Below, one piece after another: positions 24,420-33,498 of a DNA stretch of 64,000 nt. The notes beneath the pieces were generated by a model. It had not been told where the DNA came from, did no database searches, and saw only the letters and a program-made list of their open reading frames with translations. The stretch comes from CAVUXJ01 sp963814975. Lineage in GTDB: Bacteria; Acidobacteriota; Vicinamibacteria; Vicinamibacterales; CAVVIG01. The stretch covers positions 244,222-308,221 of the forward strand of contig CAWFFB010000010.1 of the NCBI GenBank assembly GCA_963814975.1, read 5' to 3'. The position numbers and the translations under genes were made by a program. Positions within the stretch are counted from its first letter, which is position 1. Each line of letters begins with the position of its first letter.

Positions 24420-27374
24420 ATGGCTGACAAGAAGAGCGTCGGGCACGCTTACAACATCGACTTCCTGAACGTGGTCTTCGCCGCGTCCAGTGTGTTCCTC
24501 TTCATCGCCGTCATCTGGATGGTGTGGGACGACTTCGACCGCGAGTGGAAGAACACCCAGCGCCGGTTCGTCCAGCTCGAAACCGAGGTGACGCAGGCCA
24601 GCCTCGAACGGGCGACCCGCGGCGTCGATCAGAAGAAGCTGGCGGATCTGGAAGCCAAGCTGGCGGCCGCGGAGAAGGCGGTGGGCGGCAACCAGGAGAA
24701 GATCGACGAGCTGCGCTCGCAGTTGAGGGCCATCGACGCACGGCTCGCCCGCGAGTCCCAGGACTACCAGTTCACCAAGGCGACCTTCGATCAGGACAAG
24801 TACGACTTCGAGGCTTCACGCAGCGCCGGCGCCTCGAACGCCGCGCGCAAAGGCGAAGCCGTCGCGGCGCTCGAAAAGCGCATGACCGAGTTGTTGATGC
24901 AGGTCCAGAAAACGGAGGCCGAGCGCGCGGCCCTGCAGCGGCAGTTGGCGGATCTCAACGGCGAGGTGGGAAAGATCCAGGCACAGATCACCGAGCTGCA
25001 CCTGGACGAGAATCGGCTGCGCACGCGGCTCGGCGTCATCGCCCCGAGCCTGGTCAAGGACTACTTCCGGAACGCCCCCCTCCTCGACTTCATGGCGCCG
25101 ACGCTCAAAGTTCAACAGATCATCCTGCCGAATGTCGTCGACGATGTGAACTTCACGCGGGTGGCGAAGATGGATCGCTGCCAGACGTGCCATCTGGCGA
25201 TCGATCGCGTGGGCTACGAGAAGTTTCCGCAGCCGTTCACGACCCACCCCAACCTGGCGACGTATCTTGGCAGCAACTCGCCGCATCCAATGGATCAGGT
25301 CGGCTGTACCGTCTGCCACGAAGGCATGGGGCAGTCGGTCAGCTTCCGCGATGCCGCGCACATGCCGGCGACCGCCGAGCAGAAAACCAAGTGGGAAGAG
25401 GAATTCGACTGGGAAGAGCCGCATCTGTGGGACTACCCGATGCTGCCAAAGGGCATGACCGAAGCGTCCTGCGCCAAGTGCCACAGACAGGAAGTGTTCG
25501 TCCCGAAAGCCGAGGCGCTGAATATCGCCTACTCGACGTACGAGCGCGCCGGCTGCTACGCCTGTCACAAGACGCGCGGGTTCGAAAATCTCCGGAAGCC
25601 GGGCCCGATCCTCACCAGGATCGACTCGAAGCTGACGCCGGAGTGGGTGAAGACCTGGATCCGCAACCCGAAGGCCGTCAAGCCGACCACCTGGATGCCC
25701 CGCGTCTGGTACAACTCGAACTCCAGCTCGCCGGAGGACGCCGTCAGGAACGAGGTCGAGATCAACGCGGTCGTGGCCTATCTGTTCGCGAATAGCGAGA
25801 AGCATGAGGTCGAGGTGAAGAGCCCGCCGCGCGGCGACGCGAAAGCCGGCGAGCAGGTTGTGCGATCGATCGGCTGCCTGGGCTGCCACGTGCTCGACGA
25901 GAAGACCCGCGTCGAGGCCGGCCCGCATCGGACCTTCGGGCAGCCGCTGCAGAACCTCGGCAACAAGACTTCGTACGAGTGGATCTACAACTGGGTCCGG
26001 GACCCGAAGCACTACAGCCCCGCGACCTACATGCCGAGTCTGCGCCTCACCGACGCCCAGGTGGCCGACGTGGCGACGTTTCTGTCGGGGCTGAAGACGA
26101 GTGGGGGCGATCAGGCGAAGGCGACGCCAGATCAGGCCGCCGTCGACGAGGTCCTTTTCGGATACTACTATCCCGGCACGATGCCGTTCGACGCCGCAAA
26201 GGCGGCGGTGTCGAAGCTGGACGCGAATGCGAAGCAGGTGGAGCTCGGACGTCTGGCGATCAACAGGTACGGGTGCTTCAGCTGCCACGACATCAAGGGT
26301 TTCGAGAACACGCAGCCGATCGGCACCGAGCTCTCCGAAGAGGGCAGCAAGCTGGTGTCGCGGCTCGACTTCGCCTTCGTGCACGACATCCCGCACTCCT
26401 CGAAGCTGGAATGGTTCAAGGCCAAGCTCCACGATCCCAGAATCTTCGATCAGGGCCGTCAGCTGAGACCCGACGAAAAGCTGCGCATGCCGAACTGGGA
26501 CTTCGCGGACGAAGAAATCACGCGGCTGCCGACGGCGATCATGAGCTTCCAGCGCGAGATTCAGCCGGCGCAGGCGCTGCCGGCGAAGTCGGCTCGTCGC
26601 GATTTCATGATTCAGGGACGCAACCTGACGCATCGCCGGAACTGCGTCGGCTGCCATACGATCGAAGGCGCGGGCGGCGACTACTTGAAGCTGGTGTCCG
26701 ATCCGTCGCTCGGCCCGCCGAACCTGACGCCGGAAGGCGCGCGCGTTCAGCCGGACTGGCTGTATGCGTTCATTCGCGGACCGATCACGATTCGGCCCTG
26801 GCTCGACGTCCGGATGCCGACGTTCGGCCTCGACGATCGCAACATCAACGGGGTGATCCGGTATTTCGGCGCGGTCTCCAACAACATGGAGGCATTCCAG
26901 ACGCACGAGATGTTGCGCACGGCGGCGAACACTGATGGTTCAGGCAAGGCGCTGTTCGAGCTGCTGCGGTGCCAGCAGTGCCATGTGCTCGGCGCCATTC
27001 CAAAGGACCAGCCCACCTCGAACCTCGCACCGGATCTCCGCATGGCGAGCGAGCGGCTGGAACCGGAGTGGATCCTCGACTGGCTCAAGAACCCGGCGGC
27101 GATTCTGCCCGGCACGCGCATGCCGGCATTCTGGCCGGATTACCCGAAGTCGTTCTATCCGCAGCTCGGAGGCAACGCGGAGGCGCAGATCCAAGCGATA
27201 CGCGACTATCTGCTCACGTTCCGCGGCGGTCCGAGCCCGGTGGTCGGCACCAGATCGAGCGAACTGACGAGAGCAGGGCTCGCGAAGACACGGGAAGGAC
27301 GCGAGGCCTTTCTCAGGTGCGTTCTTCGTGTCCTTCGTGACTTCGTGCGTTGGTGCTCGTCCTCCCCGCTATAA
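24420..27374 (+). CDS. Membrane-anchored coiled-coil octaheme cytochrome c
   Basis: Eight CxxCH heme sites are visible: CQTCH (254), CTVCH (296), CAKCH (351), CYACH (379), CLGCH (486), CFSCH (619), CVGCH (742) and CQQCH (851). Several MP dipeptides (TWMPR, YMPS, RMPN, RMPT, RMPAF) are likely distal ligands. One transmembrane helix (about 17-37) is followed by a long coiled coil (about 45-205) that should hold the heme domains away from the membrane. Its place directly after the two cytochrome b genes suggests it is the cytochrome c1-equivalent electron acceptor. The last 40 or so residues (from about 945) are low-complexity and may be read-through of a repeat spacer or a missed frame break. 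Confidence 0.88.
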   Translation: MADKKSVGHAYNIDFLNVVFAASSVFLFIAVIWMVWDDFDREWKNTQRRFVQLETEVTQASLERATRGVDQKKLADLEAKLAAAEKAVGGNQEKIDELRSQLRAIDARLARESQDYQFTKATFDQDKYDFEASRSAGASNAARKGEAVAALEKRMTELLMQVQKTEAERAALQRQLADLNGEVGKIQAQITELHLDENRLRTRLGVIAPSLVKDYFRNAPLLDFMAPTLKVQQIILPNVVDDVNFTRVAKMDRCQTCHLAIDRVGYEKFPQPFTTHPNLATYLGSNSPHPMDQVGCTVCHEGMGQSVSFRDAAHMPATAEQKTKWEEEFDWEEPHLWDYPMLPKGMTEASCAKCHRQEVFVPKAEALNIAYSTYERAGCYACHKTRGFENLRKPGPILTRIDSKLTPEWVKTWIRNPKAVKPTTWMPRVWYNSNSSSPEDAVRNEVEINAVVAYLFANSEKHEVEVKSPPRGDAKAGEQVVRSIGCLGCHVLDEKTRVEAGPHRTFGQPLQNLGNKTSYEWIYNWVRDPKHYSPATYMPSLRLTDAQVADVATFLSGLKTSGGDQAKATPDQAAVDEVLFGYYYPGTMPFDAAKAAVSKLDANAKQVELGRLAINRYGCFSCHDIKGFENTQPIGTELSEEGSKLVSRLDFAFVHDIPHSSKLEWFKAKLHDPRIFDQGRQLRPDEKLRMPNWDFADEEITRLPTAIMSFQREIQPAQALPAKSARRDFMIQGRNLTHRRNCVGCHTIEGAGGDYLKLVSDPSLGPPNLTPEGARVQPDWLYAFIRGPITIRPWLDVRMPTFGLDDRNINGVIRYFGAVSNNMEAFQTHEMLRTAANTDGSGKALFELLRCQQCHVLGAIPKDQPTSNLAPDLRMASERLEPEWILDWLKNPAAILPGTRMPAFWPDYPKSFYPQLGGNAEAQIQAIRDYLLTFRGGPSPVVGTRSSELTRAGLAKTREGREAFLRCVLRVLRDFVRWCSSSPL

Positions 27375-27375
27375 T
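27370..27375 (+). promoter_or_regulatory. TATAAT upstream of hisS
   Basis: A perfect -10 hexamer lies at the very end of the preceding cytochrome frame and 12 bases before the proposed TTG start of hisS. No good -35 is found at 17 bp. No ribosome binding site lies between, so the transcript would have a leader of only about five bases. Confidence 0.4.
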
Positions 27376-27387
27376 CCAGTCACCACC

Positions 27388-28730
27388 TTGCCCACATCAA
27401 CCAAGCCACCCGGGGGAACACGCGATTTTCTCCCGGACGACGTCCGCCGCCGCGAGTATGTCGTCGGCATCGTGCGCCGTGTCTACGAGCAGTACGGGTT
27501 CGAGCCGCTCGAGACGCCGGCGTTCGAGAACATCGAGACGCTCCTTGGCAAATACGGCGAGGAGGGGAACCGGCTCATTTTCAAGATCCTGCGCCGGGGC
27601 GAGCATGCGGGAACCGGCGAGGCGGATCTCGCCCTTCGCTACGATCTGACGGTGCCGCTGGCGCGCGTCGTCGCGCAGTACCAGAACGAGCTGCCGAGGT
27701 TCTTCAAGCGCTATCAGATCCAGCCGGTCTGGCGGGCGGATCGTCCGGCGCGGGGGCGTTTCCGGGAGTTCTACCAGTGCGACATCGACGCGATCGGCTC
27801 GACTTCGCCGGTCGTGGAGGCCGAGCAGTTGGGCGCGGTCAGCGAGGTGCTCACGAGATTGGGCTTCGGCGATTTCGTGATCCGCCTGAATCATCGCCTG
27901 GTGCTGTCCGGGCTTCTCGATGCGGCAGGAGTCGCTGACACCCAGCAGACCGACGCGCTGGTGGCGCTCGACAAGCTCGACAAGATTGGCGAGGAGGGGG
28001 TCGCCGACGAGTTCGCCGCGCGCGGAATCGAGCGGACGGTCGCGGAGACCTGCCTGAAAGCGTTCGACGGCGGCGCCGGACGAGTCGCCCACCGAGACGC
28101 TGGGACGGCTCGAACGGCTGCTCGGGGGCGGGGAAAGCGCGATCGCCAACCTCCGCGCCGTGGTTTCGCTGGCCGACTCTACCGCGGCCGCCGGCAAGCT
28201 GCGCGTCGATCTCAGCCTGGCGCGCGGGCTGTCATACTACACCGGCGCGATCATGGAGATTGCCGTGCCGGACCTGGCCGGCAGCCTCGGCGGGGGCGGA
28301 CGCTACGACAATCTGGTCGGCATGTTCCTCGGTCGCGACGTGCCGGCGTGCGGCTTCTCGCTCGGCCTCGAGCGCATCATCGTCGTGATGACCGAGCGGA
28401 CGATGTTTCCCGCGAAGGTGTCGCGCGCCGCGGTCGACGTGATGATCGCGGTGCTGCACGAGAATCTGCGTGCCGACGCGCTGCAGCTTGCGGCGGAGCT
28501 CCGGGCCGAGAAGCTGCGCGTCGATATCTATCCGGACGCAGGCTCGAAGCTCGACAAGCCGCTCAAGTACGCGTCGAGCCGCAACGTACCCGTCCTGGCG
28601 ATCGTCGGTGAGGACGAACATGCGCGGGGGGAAGTCGCGGTCAGGGATCTGCAGACCCGGCAGCAGGAAAACGCGCCTCGCGCCAGTGCCGCCGCAATGG
28701 ATTGCCAAGCGCGTCCGAATCGAACAGTGA
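27388..28730 (+). CDS. hisS: Histidyl-tRNA synthetase (two frameshifts)
   Basis: This class II synthetase charges tRNA-His. Motif 1 and the start region read PPGGTRDFLPDD; motif 2 is in RYQIQPVWRADRPARGRFREFYQCD. The histidine-binding loop appears as LARGLSYYTGAIMEI, and motif 3 as ACGFSLGLERI. The C-terminal anticodon-binding domain follows. One surplus base near 28080 and another near 28685 shift the frame; the restored C terminus is WIAKRVRIEQ. No ATG is available at the N terminus: TTG 27388 is the likeliest start. Conservation outside the breaks is full, so sequence error is favoured over inactivation. Confidence 0.9.
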
Positions 28731-28733
28731 CGA

Positions 28734-30518
28734 ATGGCTGAACACCTAGGCAACCTCGTTCGCACGCACACGTGTGGCGCCCTCCGGATGCCGGACGTCG
28801 GCAGGGATGCGATGCTGCTCGGCTGGGTGCACCGCGTCCGCGATCTGGGCGGCGTGGTCTTCATCGACATCCGCGATCGCGCCGGCGTGTCGCAAGTCGT
28901 CGTCCGCGACGATGAGCAACTGCTCGCGGTGGCCAAGCGGCTGCGGCCCGAATATGTGATCGCGGTGGGCGGTCTCGTCGAGCGGCGTTCGGCGGAGACG
29001 TTGAATCCCAAGCTCGCGACCGGCGAAGTCGAGGTGCTGGCGCGCGAGATCCGGCTGCTCAACGAGGCGAAGACACCGCCGTTCCAGATCGCCGAGGACT
29101 CTCCGGTGTCGGAGGACGTCCGGCTGCGCTACCGGTATCTCGACCTGCGGCGTCCGCGCCTGCAGCACAACTCGGCCTGCGGCACCGCGTGGCGTTCGCC
29201 GCGCGCCGCTATTTCGACGCGCACGGCTTCTGGGAGATCGAGACGCCGATCCTGACGAAATCGACGCCCGAAGGGGCGCGCGACTATCTGGTGCCGAGCC
29301 GCGTGCACCCGGGCGAGTTCTACGCGCTGCCGCAGTCGCCGCAGATCTTCAAGCAGATCCTGATGATCGCCGGGACCGATCGGTACTTTCAGATCACGCG
29401 GTGCTTCCGCGACGAGGATTTGCGCGCCGATCGCCAGCCCGAGTTCACGCAGATCGACGTCGAGATGTCGTTCGCGACGCCCGAACTCGTGTACGGCATC
29501 GTCGAGCCGCTGATGCAGGAGCTGTTCAAGGAGATCGGCCGCGAGATCGCGACACCCTTTCCGCGGATGCCCTACGCCGAAGCCATCGCCAAGTACGGGT
29601 CCGACAAGCCCGATGTGCGCTGCGGCCTCGCAGATCGCGGACCTGTCCGACGTATTTCGCGAGTCGGAGTTCCGCGTGTTCAAGCAGATCGTCGCGGAAG
29701 GCGGCGTCATCCGTGGGTTCGCCGTGCCGGGCGGCAACCGGTACACGCGCAGCCAGCTGGACGTCCTGGTCGATCAGGCGAAGCAGATGGGATTCAGCGG
29801 CTTGATCTGGATCCGTCCCGGCGAGCCGCCGGTCAGTTCGGTCAAGGCGTTGAGCGAGGCGACGCTTCGCCCTGCGCTCGAGCGGACGGGCGCCGGGCCG
29901 GACGACCTGCTTCTGATGGCCGGCGGTGCCGCGGACGCCACGTCGAAGTTGCTCGGTCAGCTGCGGCTGGCGATTGCGAAGAAGGACAACCTGCTCAACG
30001 CGGACGAGTTCGCGTTCCTCTGGGTGACCGATTTTCCGTTGCTCGAATGGAACGGCGACGAGCAGCGGTGGTTCTCGATGCACCATCCGTTCACCTCGCC
30101 CGCCGACGAGGACATCGCCAAGCTCGAGAGCGATCCGGGCGCCGTGCGTGCGAAGGCATACGACCTCGTGCTCAACGGGAGCGAGATCGGCGGCGGCAGC
30201 ATCCGAATTCACGACGCGCGACTCCAGTCGCGCATCTTTCAGCGCCTCGGCATCAGCAGCGACGAGGCGGCGGCCCGTTTCGGGTTCTTCCTGGAAGCGC
30301 TCGAGTACGGCACGCCCCCGCACGGCGGCATCGCCCTCGGGCTCGATCGAATCGTCGCGCTGCTGGCTGGCGAAGCGTCGATTCGCGAAGTCATCGCCTT
30401 CCCCAAGACTGCCAACGCCATCGATCTGATGGCGGGCGCGCCCTCGCCCGTCGACGCTAAACAGTTGAGGGACCTGCACTTGCGGCTCCAGTCGGAGCGG
30501 CGTATAATCGATGGCTAA
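28734..30518 (+). CDS. aspS: Aspartyl-tRNA synthetase (two frameshifts)
   Basis: Class II synthetase charging tRNA-Asp (and possibly tRNA-Asn, which cannot be decided here). The N-terminal OB-fold reads LLGWVHRVRDLGGVVFIDIRD. After a one-base loss near 29175, RRYFDAHGFWEIETPILTKS, QSPQIFKQILMIAG and RYFQITRCFRDEDLRADRQ (motif 2) follow. After a one-base gain near 29635 come the bacterial insertion domain (IADLSDVFRESEF) and motif 3, GIALGLDRIVALL. It begins three bases after the hisS end, so the two synthetases are co-transcribed. The 3' end contains a promoter for phoH. Confidence 0.92.
30480..30508 (+). promoter_or_regulatory. Sigma-70-type promoter inside the end of aspS, driving phoH
   Basis: TTGCGG at 30480-30485 and TATAAT at 30503-30508 are separated by exactly 17 bp. 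Transcription would begin near 30515, giving a leader of about 30 nt that contains AAGGAG (30532-30537) before the phoH start. This is the best-formed promoter recognised in the window. Confidence 0.6.
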
Positions 30519-30545
30519 GTGTCTGTAAGGTAAGGAGATGCTGGA

Positions 30546-31520
30546 CTGAAACGCATCACCGTTCCCGAGGCAGGAATCGAAACGCTCTTCGGCTCCTACG
30601 ACGAGAACCTCAAGCACCTCGAATCGCTTTTCGGCGTCCGGATCCGCACTCAGGGCCATGACCTGCTAGTGGATGGCGATTCCCCCGGTCCAGAGAACGT
30701 GGATCGAATCGTCGGCCAACTCTCCTCACTGCTGCGCGAGGGCTGCAAGCTCTCGGACGCCGACGTCAAGACGGCAGCCGACCTCGTCGCCCGGGATCAG
30801 ACGATCGATCTGCGCGAGCACTTCCTGAAGGGGAGTGTCACGGCTGCCGGCAAGCGCCGCGTTGCGCCAAAGACCATCAACCAGCGGAAATACCTCGACG
30901 CGATCGAAGCCAACGACATTGTCTTCGGCATTGGCCCGGCCGGCACCGGCAAGACCTACCTTGCGATGGCGCAGGCCGTCTCGTTTCTGGTTGCGAAGAA
31001 GGTCAGCCGTATCATCCTGGCGCGGCCGGCGGTGGAAGCGGGGGAGAAGCTCGGCTTCCTGCCGGGTGACCTGCAGGAGAAAGTGAACCCCTACCTGCGG
31101 CCGCTGTACGACGCCCTCTACGACATGCTCGACGTCGAACGCGTCGGCCGCTACATCGAGCGCGGGACGATCGAGATCGCGCCGATCGCCTTCATGCGTG
31201 GCCGGACGCTGAACGATTCGTTCGTCATTCTCGACGAGGCGCAGAACACGACGTCGGAGCAGATGAAGATGTTCCTGACGCGCCTCGGCTTCGGGTCCAA
31301 GGCGGTCATCACAGGCGACATCACGCAGATCGACTTGCCCTCCGGCAAGACCTCGGGCTTGATCGAGGCGATGAAGGTCGTGAACGCGATCGAGGGCATC
31401 TCGTTCATCTACTTCGACGACCGGGACGTCGTCCGTCACAAGCTGATTCAGCAGATCGTCAAGGCGTACGAGGCATTTTCTGGCGGAAACGGCGTCCCCC
31501 GGTCGGGAAAATCGTCGTAA
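30546..31520 (+). CDS. phoH: PhoH-family ATPase, probable CTG start
   Basis: A cytoplasmic P-loop ATPase of the PhoH/YbeZ family, usually linked to RNA metabolism with YbeY, whose gene follows directly. Walker A is GPAGTGKTY, Walker B FVILDEAQN, with ITGDITQIDLP after it. An N-terminal KH-like region begins KRITVPEAGIETLFGSYDEN. The frame is closed upstream by TAA at 30531-30533, and no ATG, GTG or TTG occurs before the conserved N terminus. CTG at 30546 has AAGGAG eight bases upstream and gives 324 residues, the family norm. ATG 30669 would delete the conserved N terminus. The alternative is a lost base after ATG 30538. Confidence 0.9.
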   Translation: MKRITVPEAGIETLFGSYDENLKHLESLFGVRIRTQGHDLLVDGDSPGPENVDRIVGQLSSLLREGCKLSDADVKTAADLVARDQTIDLREHFLKGSVTAAGKRRVAPKTINQRKYLDAIEANDIVFGIGPAGTGKTYLAMAQAVSFLVAKKVSRIILARPAVEAGEKLGFLPGDLQEKVNPYLRPLYDALYDMLDVERVGRYIERGTIEIAPIAFMRGRTLNDSFVILDEAQNTTSEQMKMFLTRLGFGSKAVITGDITQIDLPSGKTSGLIEAMKVVNAIEGISFIYFDDRDVVRHKLIQQIVKAYEAFSGGNGVPRSGKSS

Positions 31521-31525
31521 TTGCC

Positions 31526-32239
31526 ATGGCTCCCGGCGACCGAAGTCGCGTGCCCCGTCGTTCGATGGAAATGGGGACGGCCGTCCCAGCTTTGTCCGTC
31601 GTCGTGACCGACGAGCGCGGCCGCCCGGCCCTTTCCGGCGGCCTGGCCCGCTGGCTGACCCGCGTGGCGCCGGCCAGTGCACGTGGCGCGGTCGGCATCG
31701 CGCTCGTGAGCGACGCACGCGTCAGGGCCCTGAACCGCACGTACCGGGGACAGGACCACGCGACCGACGTGCTCAGTTTTCCGGCCGCTGATTCCCTGTC
31801 CTCAGCTCCGCTCCCGAACCAAACAGGCAAGCCCCGCGGCCCCACCAGGCCTCGGACTTCCCGATCCCGTTTGCGGATCGGACACATGAGCTTGCGGGGG
31901 GCGGTCTACCTGGGCGATATCGTGATCGCTCGCGGCGTGGCTCGACGGCAGGCCCATGTCGCGGGCCACGACGAGCTGACCGAGCTTCGCGTGCTGGCGC
32001 TGCATGGTCTGCTCCACCTGCTGGGATACGACCACGAGCGCGATGAGGGGATGATGGCGCGGGTGGAGCGCCGGTTGCGGCGGAAGGGTGGATTGGCCGA
32101 GGGCTTGCTGGATCGCTCGGCGGCTCGGCGTGTTACCCCCGGGTCCCTGGGGCCTTCCGCCCCTCGACCCTTCGACCTTCCGACGCTCCGACACGGTCAG
32201 GGCGGTCCCGTGCACCGTCGAGGGGCGGCCAGACGATGA
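31526..32239 (+). CDS. ybeY: Endoribonuclease YbeY (rRNA maturation), with insertion and extended tail
   Basis: YbeY is a single-strand endoribonuclease needed for 16S rRNA 3' maturation. The zinc motif HGLLHLLGYDH is intact, and RTYRGQDHATDVLSFPA is the conserved upstream segment. Two oddities are seen. About 35 extra Ser/Arg/Pro-rich residues lie between DVLSFP and the LGDIVIA strand, where relatives have about ten. After residue 190 a low-complexity tail of about 45 residues is encoded partly by a heptad DNA repeat. The gene starts five bases after phoH and overlaps the next gene as ATGA. Confidence 0.88.
   Translation: MAPGDRSRVPRRSMEMGTAVPALSVVVTDERGRPALSGGLARWLTRVAPASARGAVGIALVSDARVRALNRTYRGQDHATDVLSFPAADSLSSAPLPNQTGKPRGPTRPRTSRSRLRIGHMSLRGAVYLGDIVIARGVARRQAHVAGHDELTELRVLALHGLLHLLGYDHERDEGMMARVERRLRRKGGLAEGLLDRSAARRVTPGSLGPSAPRPFDLPTLRHGQGGPVHRRGAARR
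32153..32194 (+). repeat. Heptad array within the 3' end of ybeY
   Basis: Six 7-nt units of the type ACCCTTC/GACCTTC run 32153-32194 without phase slip. They are translated as part of the proline-rich C-terminal tail of YbeY and end about 40 bases before the next start codon. Confidence 0.6.
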
Positions 32240-33498
32240 TCCCGCTGTTGATTTTCCTGCTCGCGTGCCTCGCGGTCTATCTGGGCGCGATCGAAGCCGC
32301 TTTCAGTGCGCTGATGCGTCTGTCGCTCCGGCTGACAGCGGAGCGGAGCGGCCGGCCCGGAGCGCTGAGCGTCTACCTGGACGATCCCGTCCTGCTGTTC
32401 GTACCGGTCCGCCTGCTGCTGGGCCTGGCGAACGCGGCGGCAACCGCGCTGCTGGCGCGCGCGATCGGGGTCGAGCGGCCCGAGAGCCTGATGATCGTGA
32501 TCGTCAGCGTCGTTGCTTTCGTGGTGCTCTTCGAACTCTTGTTGCCGCTGCTTATCGTCCGGCGCGATCCGGAGCGTGTGCTGGAACTCCTCTTGCCGTC
32601 GTTCAGCCCGGTCGCCCGGGCTCTGGCGCAGCTTACCTATTGGACCTCCCGGCCCGTGATGGCGCCGCCCCGTTCGCCGTCGCCCCAGCAATCCGACGAT
32701 GAGGCGGCGGCAGATCCCGGCGCGCCGGTGGAGGCGTATCTCACCGCCGCAGAGCAGGAAGGCGTCATTCAAGGCGAGGAACGCCTTCTGCTGCAGAGCA
32801 TCGTCGACTTCGGCGACACGCTCGCCCGCGAGGTGATGACGCCGCGCCCCGACATCGTCGGCATCCGCGAGAACGCGACGATCGGCGAACTGCGCGCCCT
32901 GTTCCGTGAACAGGAGTACTCACGGTTTCCGGTGTTCAAGGACAGCCTCGACAACATCGCGGGCTTTGTGTTCGTGAAAGATCTGGTCGCCCTCGATTGC
33001 TCCGACGACACCGGGCCGATCAAGACACTCCTTCGTCCGGCGGTAGTGGTGCCGGAAAGCAAGCGGATTCCGGAGCTGCTGAAGCAGTTTCAGCGACAGC
33101 AGACCCAGATTGCCATCGTCGTGGACGAATACGGCGGCACCGCGGGGCTCGTCACGATCGAGGACATGCTCGAGGAGATTGTCGGCGAAATTCGCGACGA
33201 GTACGACGTGGAGTCCGAGCCGATCGTCGACGAGGGAGGCGGCCGCTTCGTCGTCAACGCCAAGGTGGACATCGACGAGGTCGCCCAGCGGCTTGGTGTC
33301 CGCATCGCGCGCGAAGGGTTCGAAACCGTCGGCGGCTATCTGCTGACGCACCTCGGGCGCGTGCCGGCGGTAGGCGAACGGGTCGAAATCGACGGGCTCC
33401 TCGTGGACGTGCTCGAAGTGGAGCGGCGGCGCATCCACAAGGTCCGCATCATGCCCGGCGAGGCGGTCCCGGCGCCCGCAGGAGAGAAGACCGTTTGA
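32236..33498 (+). CDS. CNNM/CorC (HlyC-type) transporter with CBS pair
   Basis: An integral membrane protein of the family implicated in magnesium/cobalt efflux. The N-terminal CNNM (DUF21) domain has about three hydrophobic helices in the first 125 residues. An acidic linker leads to a CBS pair (about 195-320, starting REVMTPRPDIVGI, with VVDEYGGTAGLVTIEDMLEEIVGEI), and then a CorC_HlyC domain ending in VRIMPGEAVP. At 420 residues it is of normal length. It overlaps ybeY by four bases and era by four bases (TTGA). The order phoH-ybeY-corC-era is a conserved bacterial arrangement. Confidence 0.92.
   Translation: MIPLLIFLLACLAVYLGAIEAAFSALMRLSLRLTAERSGRPGALSVYLDDPVLLFVPVRLLLGLANAAATALLARAIGVERPESLMIVIVSVVAFVVLFELLLPLLIVRRDPERVLELLLPSFSPVARALAQLTYWTSRPVMAPPRSPSPQQSDDEAAADPGAPVEAYLTAAEQEGVIQGEERLLLQSIVDFGDTLAREVMTPRPDIVGIRENATIGELRALFREQEYSRFPVFKDSLDNIAGFVFVKDLVALDCSDDTGPIKTLLRPAVVVPESKRIPELLKQFQRQQTQIAIVVDEYGGTAGLVTIEDMLEEIVGEIRDEYDVESEPIVDEGGGRFVVNAKVDIDEVAQRLGVRIAREGFETVGGYLLTHLGRVPAVGERVEIDGLLVDVLEVERRRIHKVRIMPGEAVPAPAGEKTV

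Noticed and set aside
24816..26906. 696-residue minus-strand frame opposite the octaheme cytochrome
   Set aside because: Shadow of a high-GC gene whose own frame has eight heme motifs.
27300..27360. CTTCGTG repeats before hisS as another heptad array
   Set aside because: The copies are spaced 9 and 8 nt, not 7, so they were not counted with the heptad arrays.
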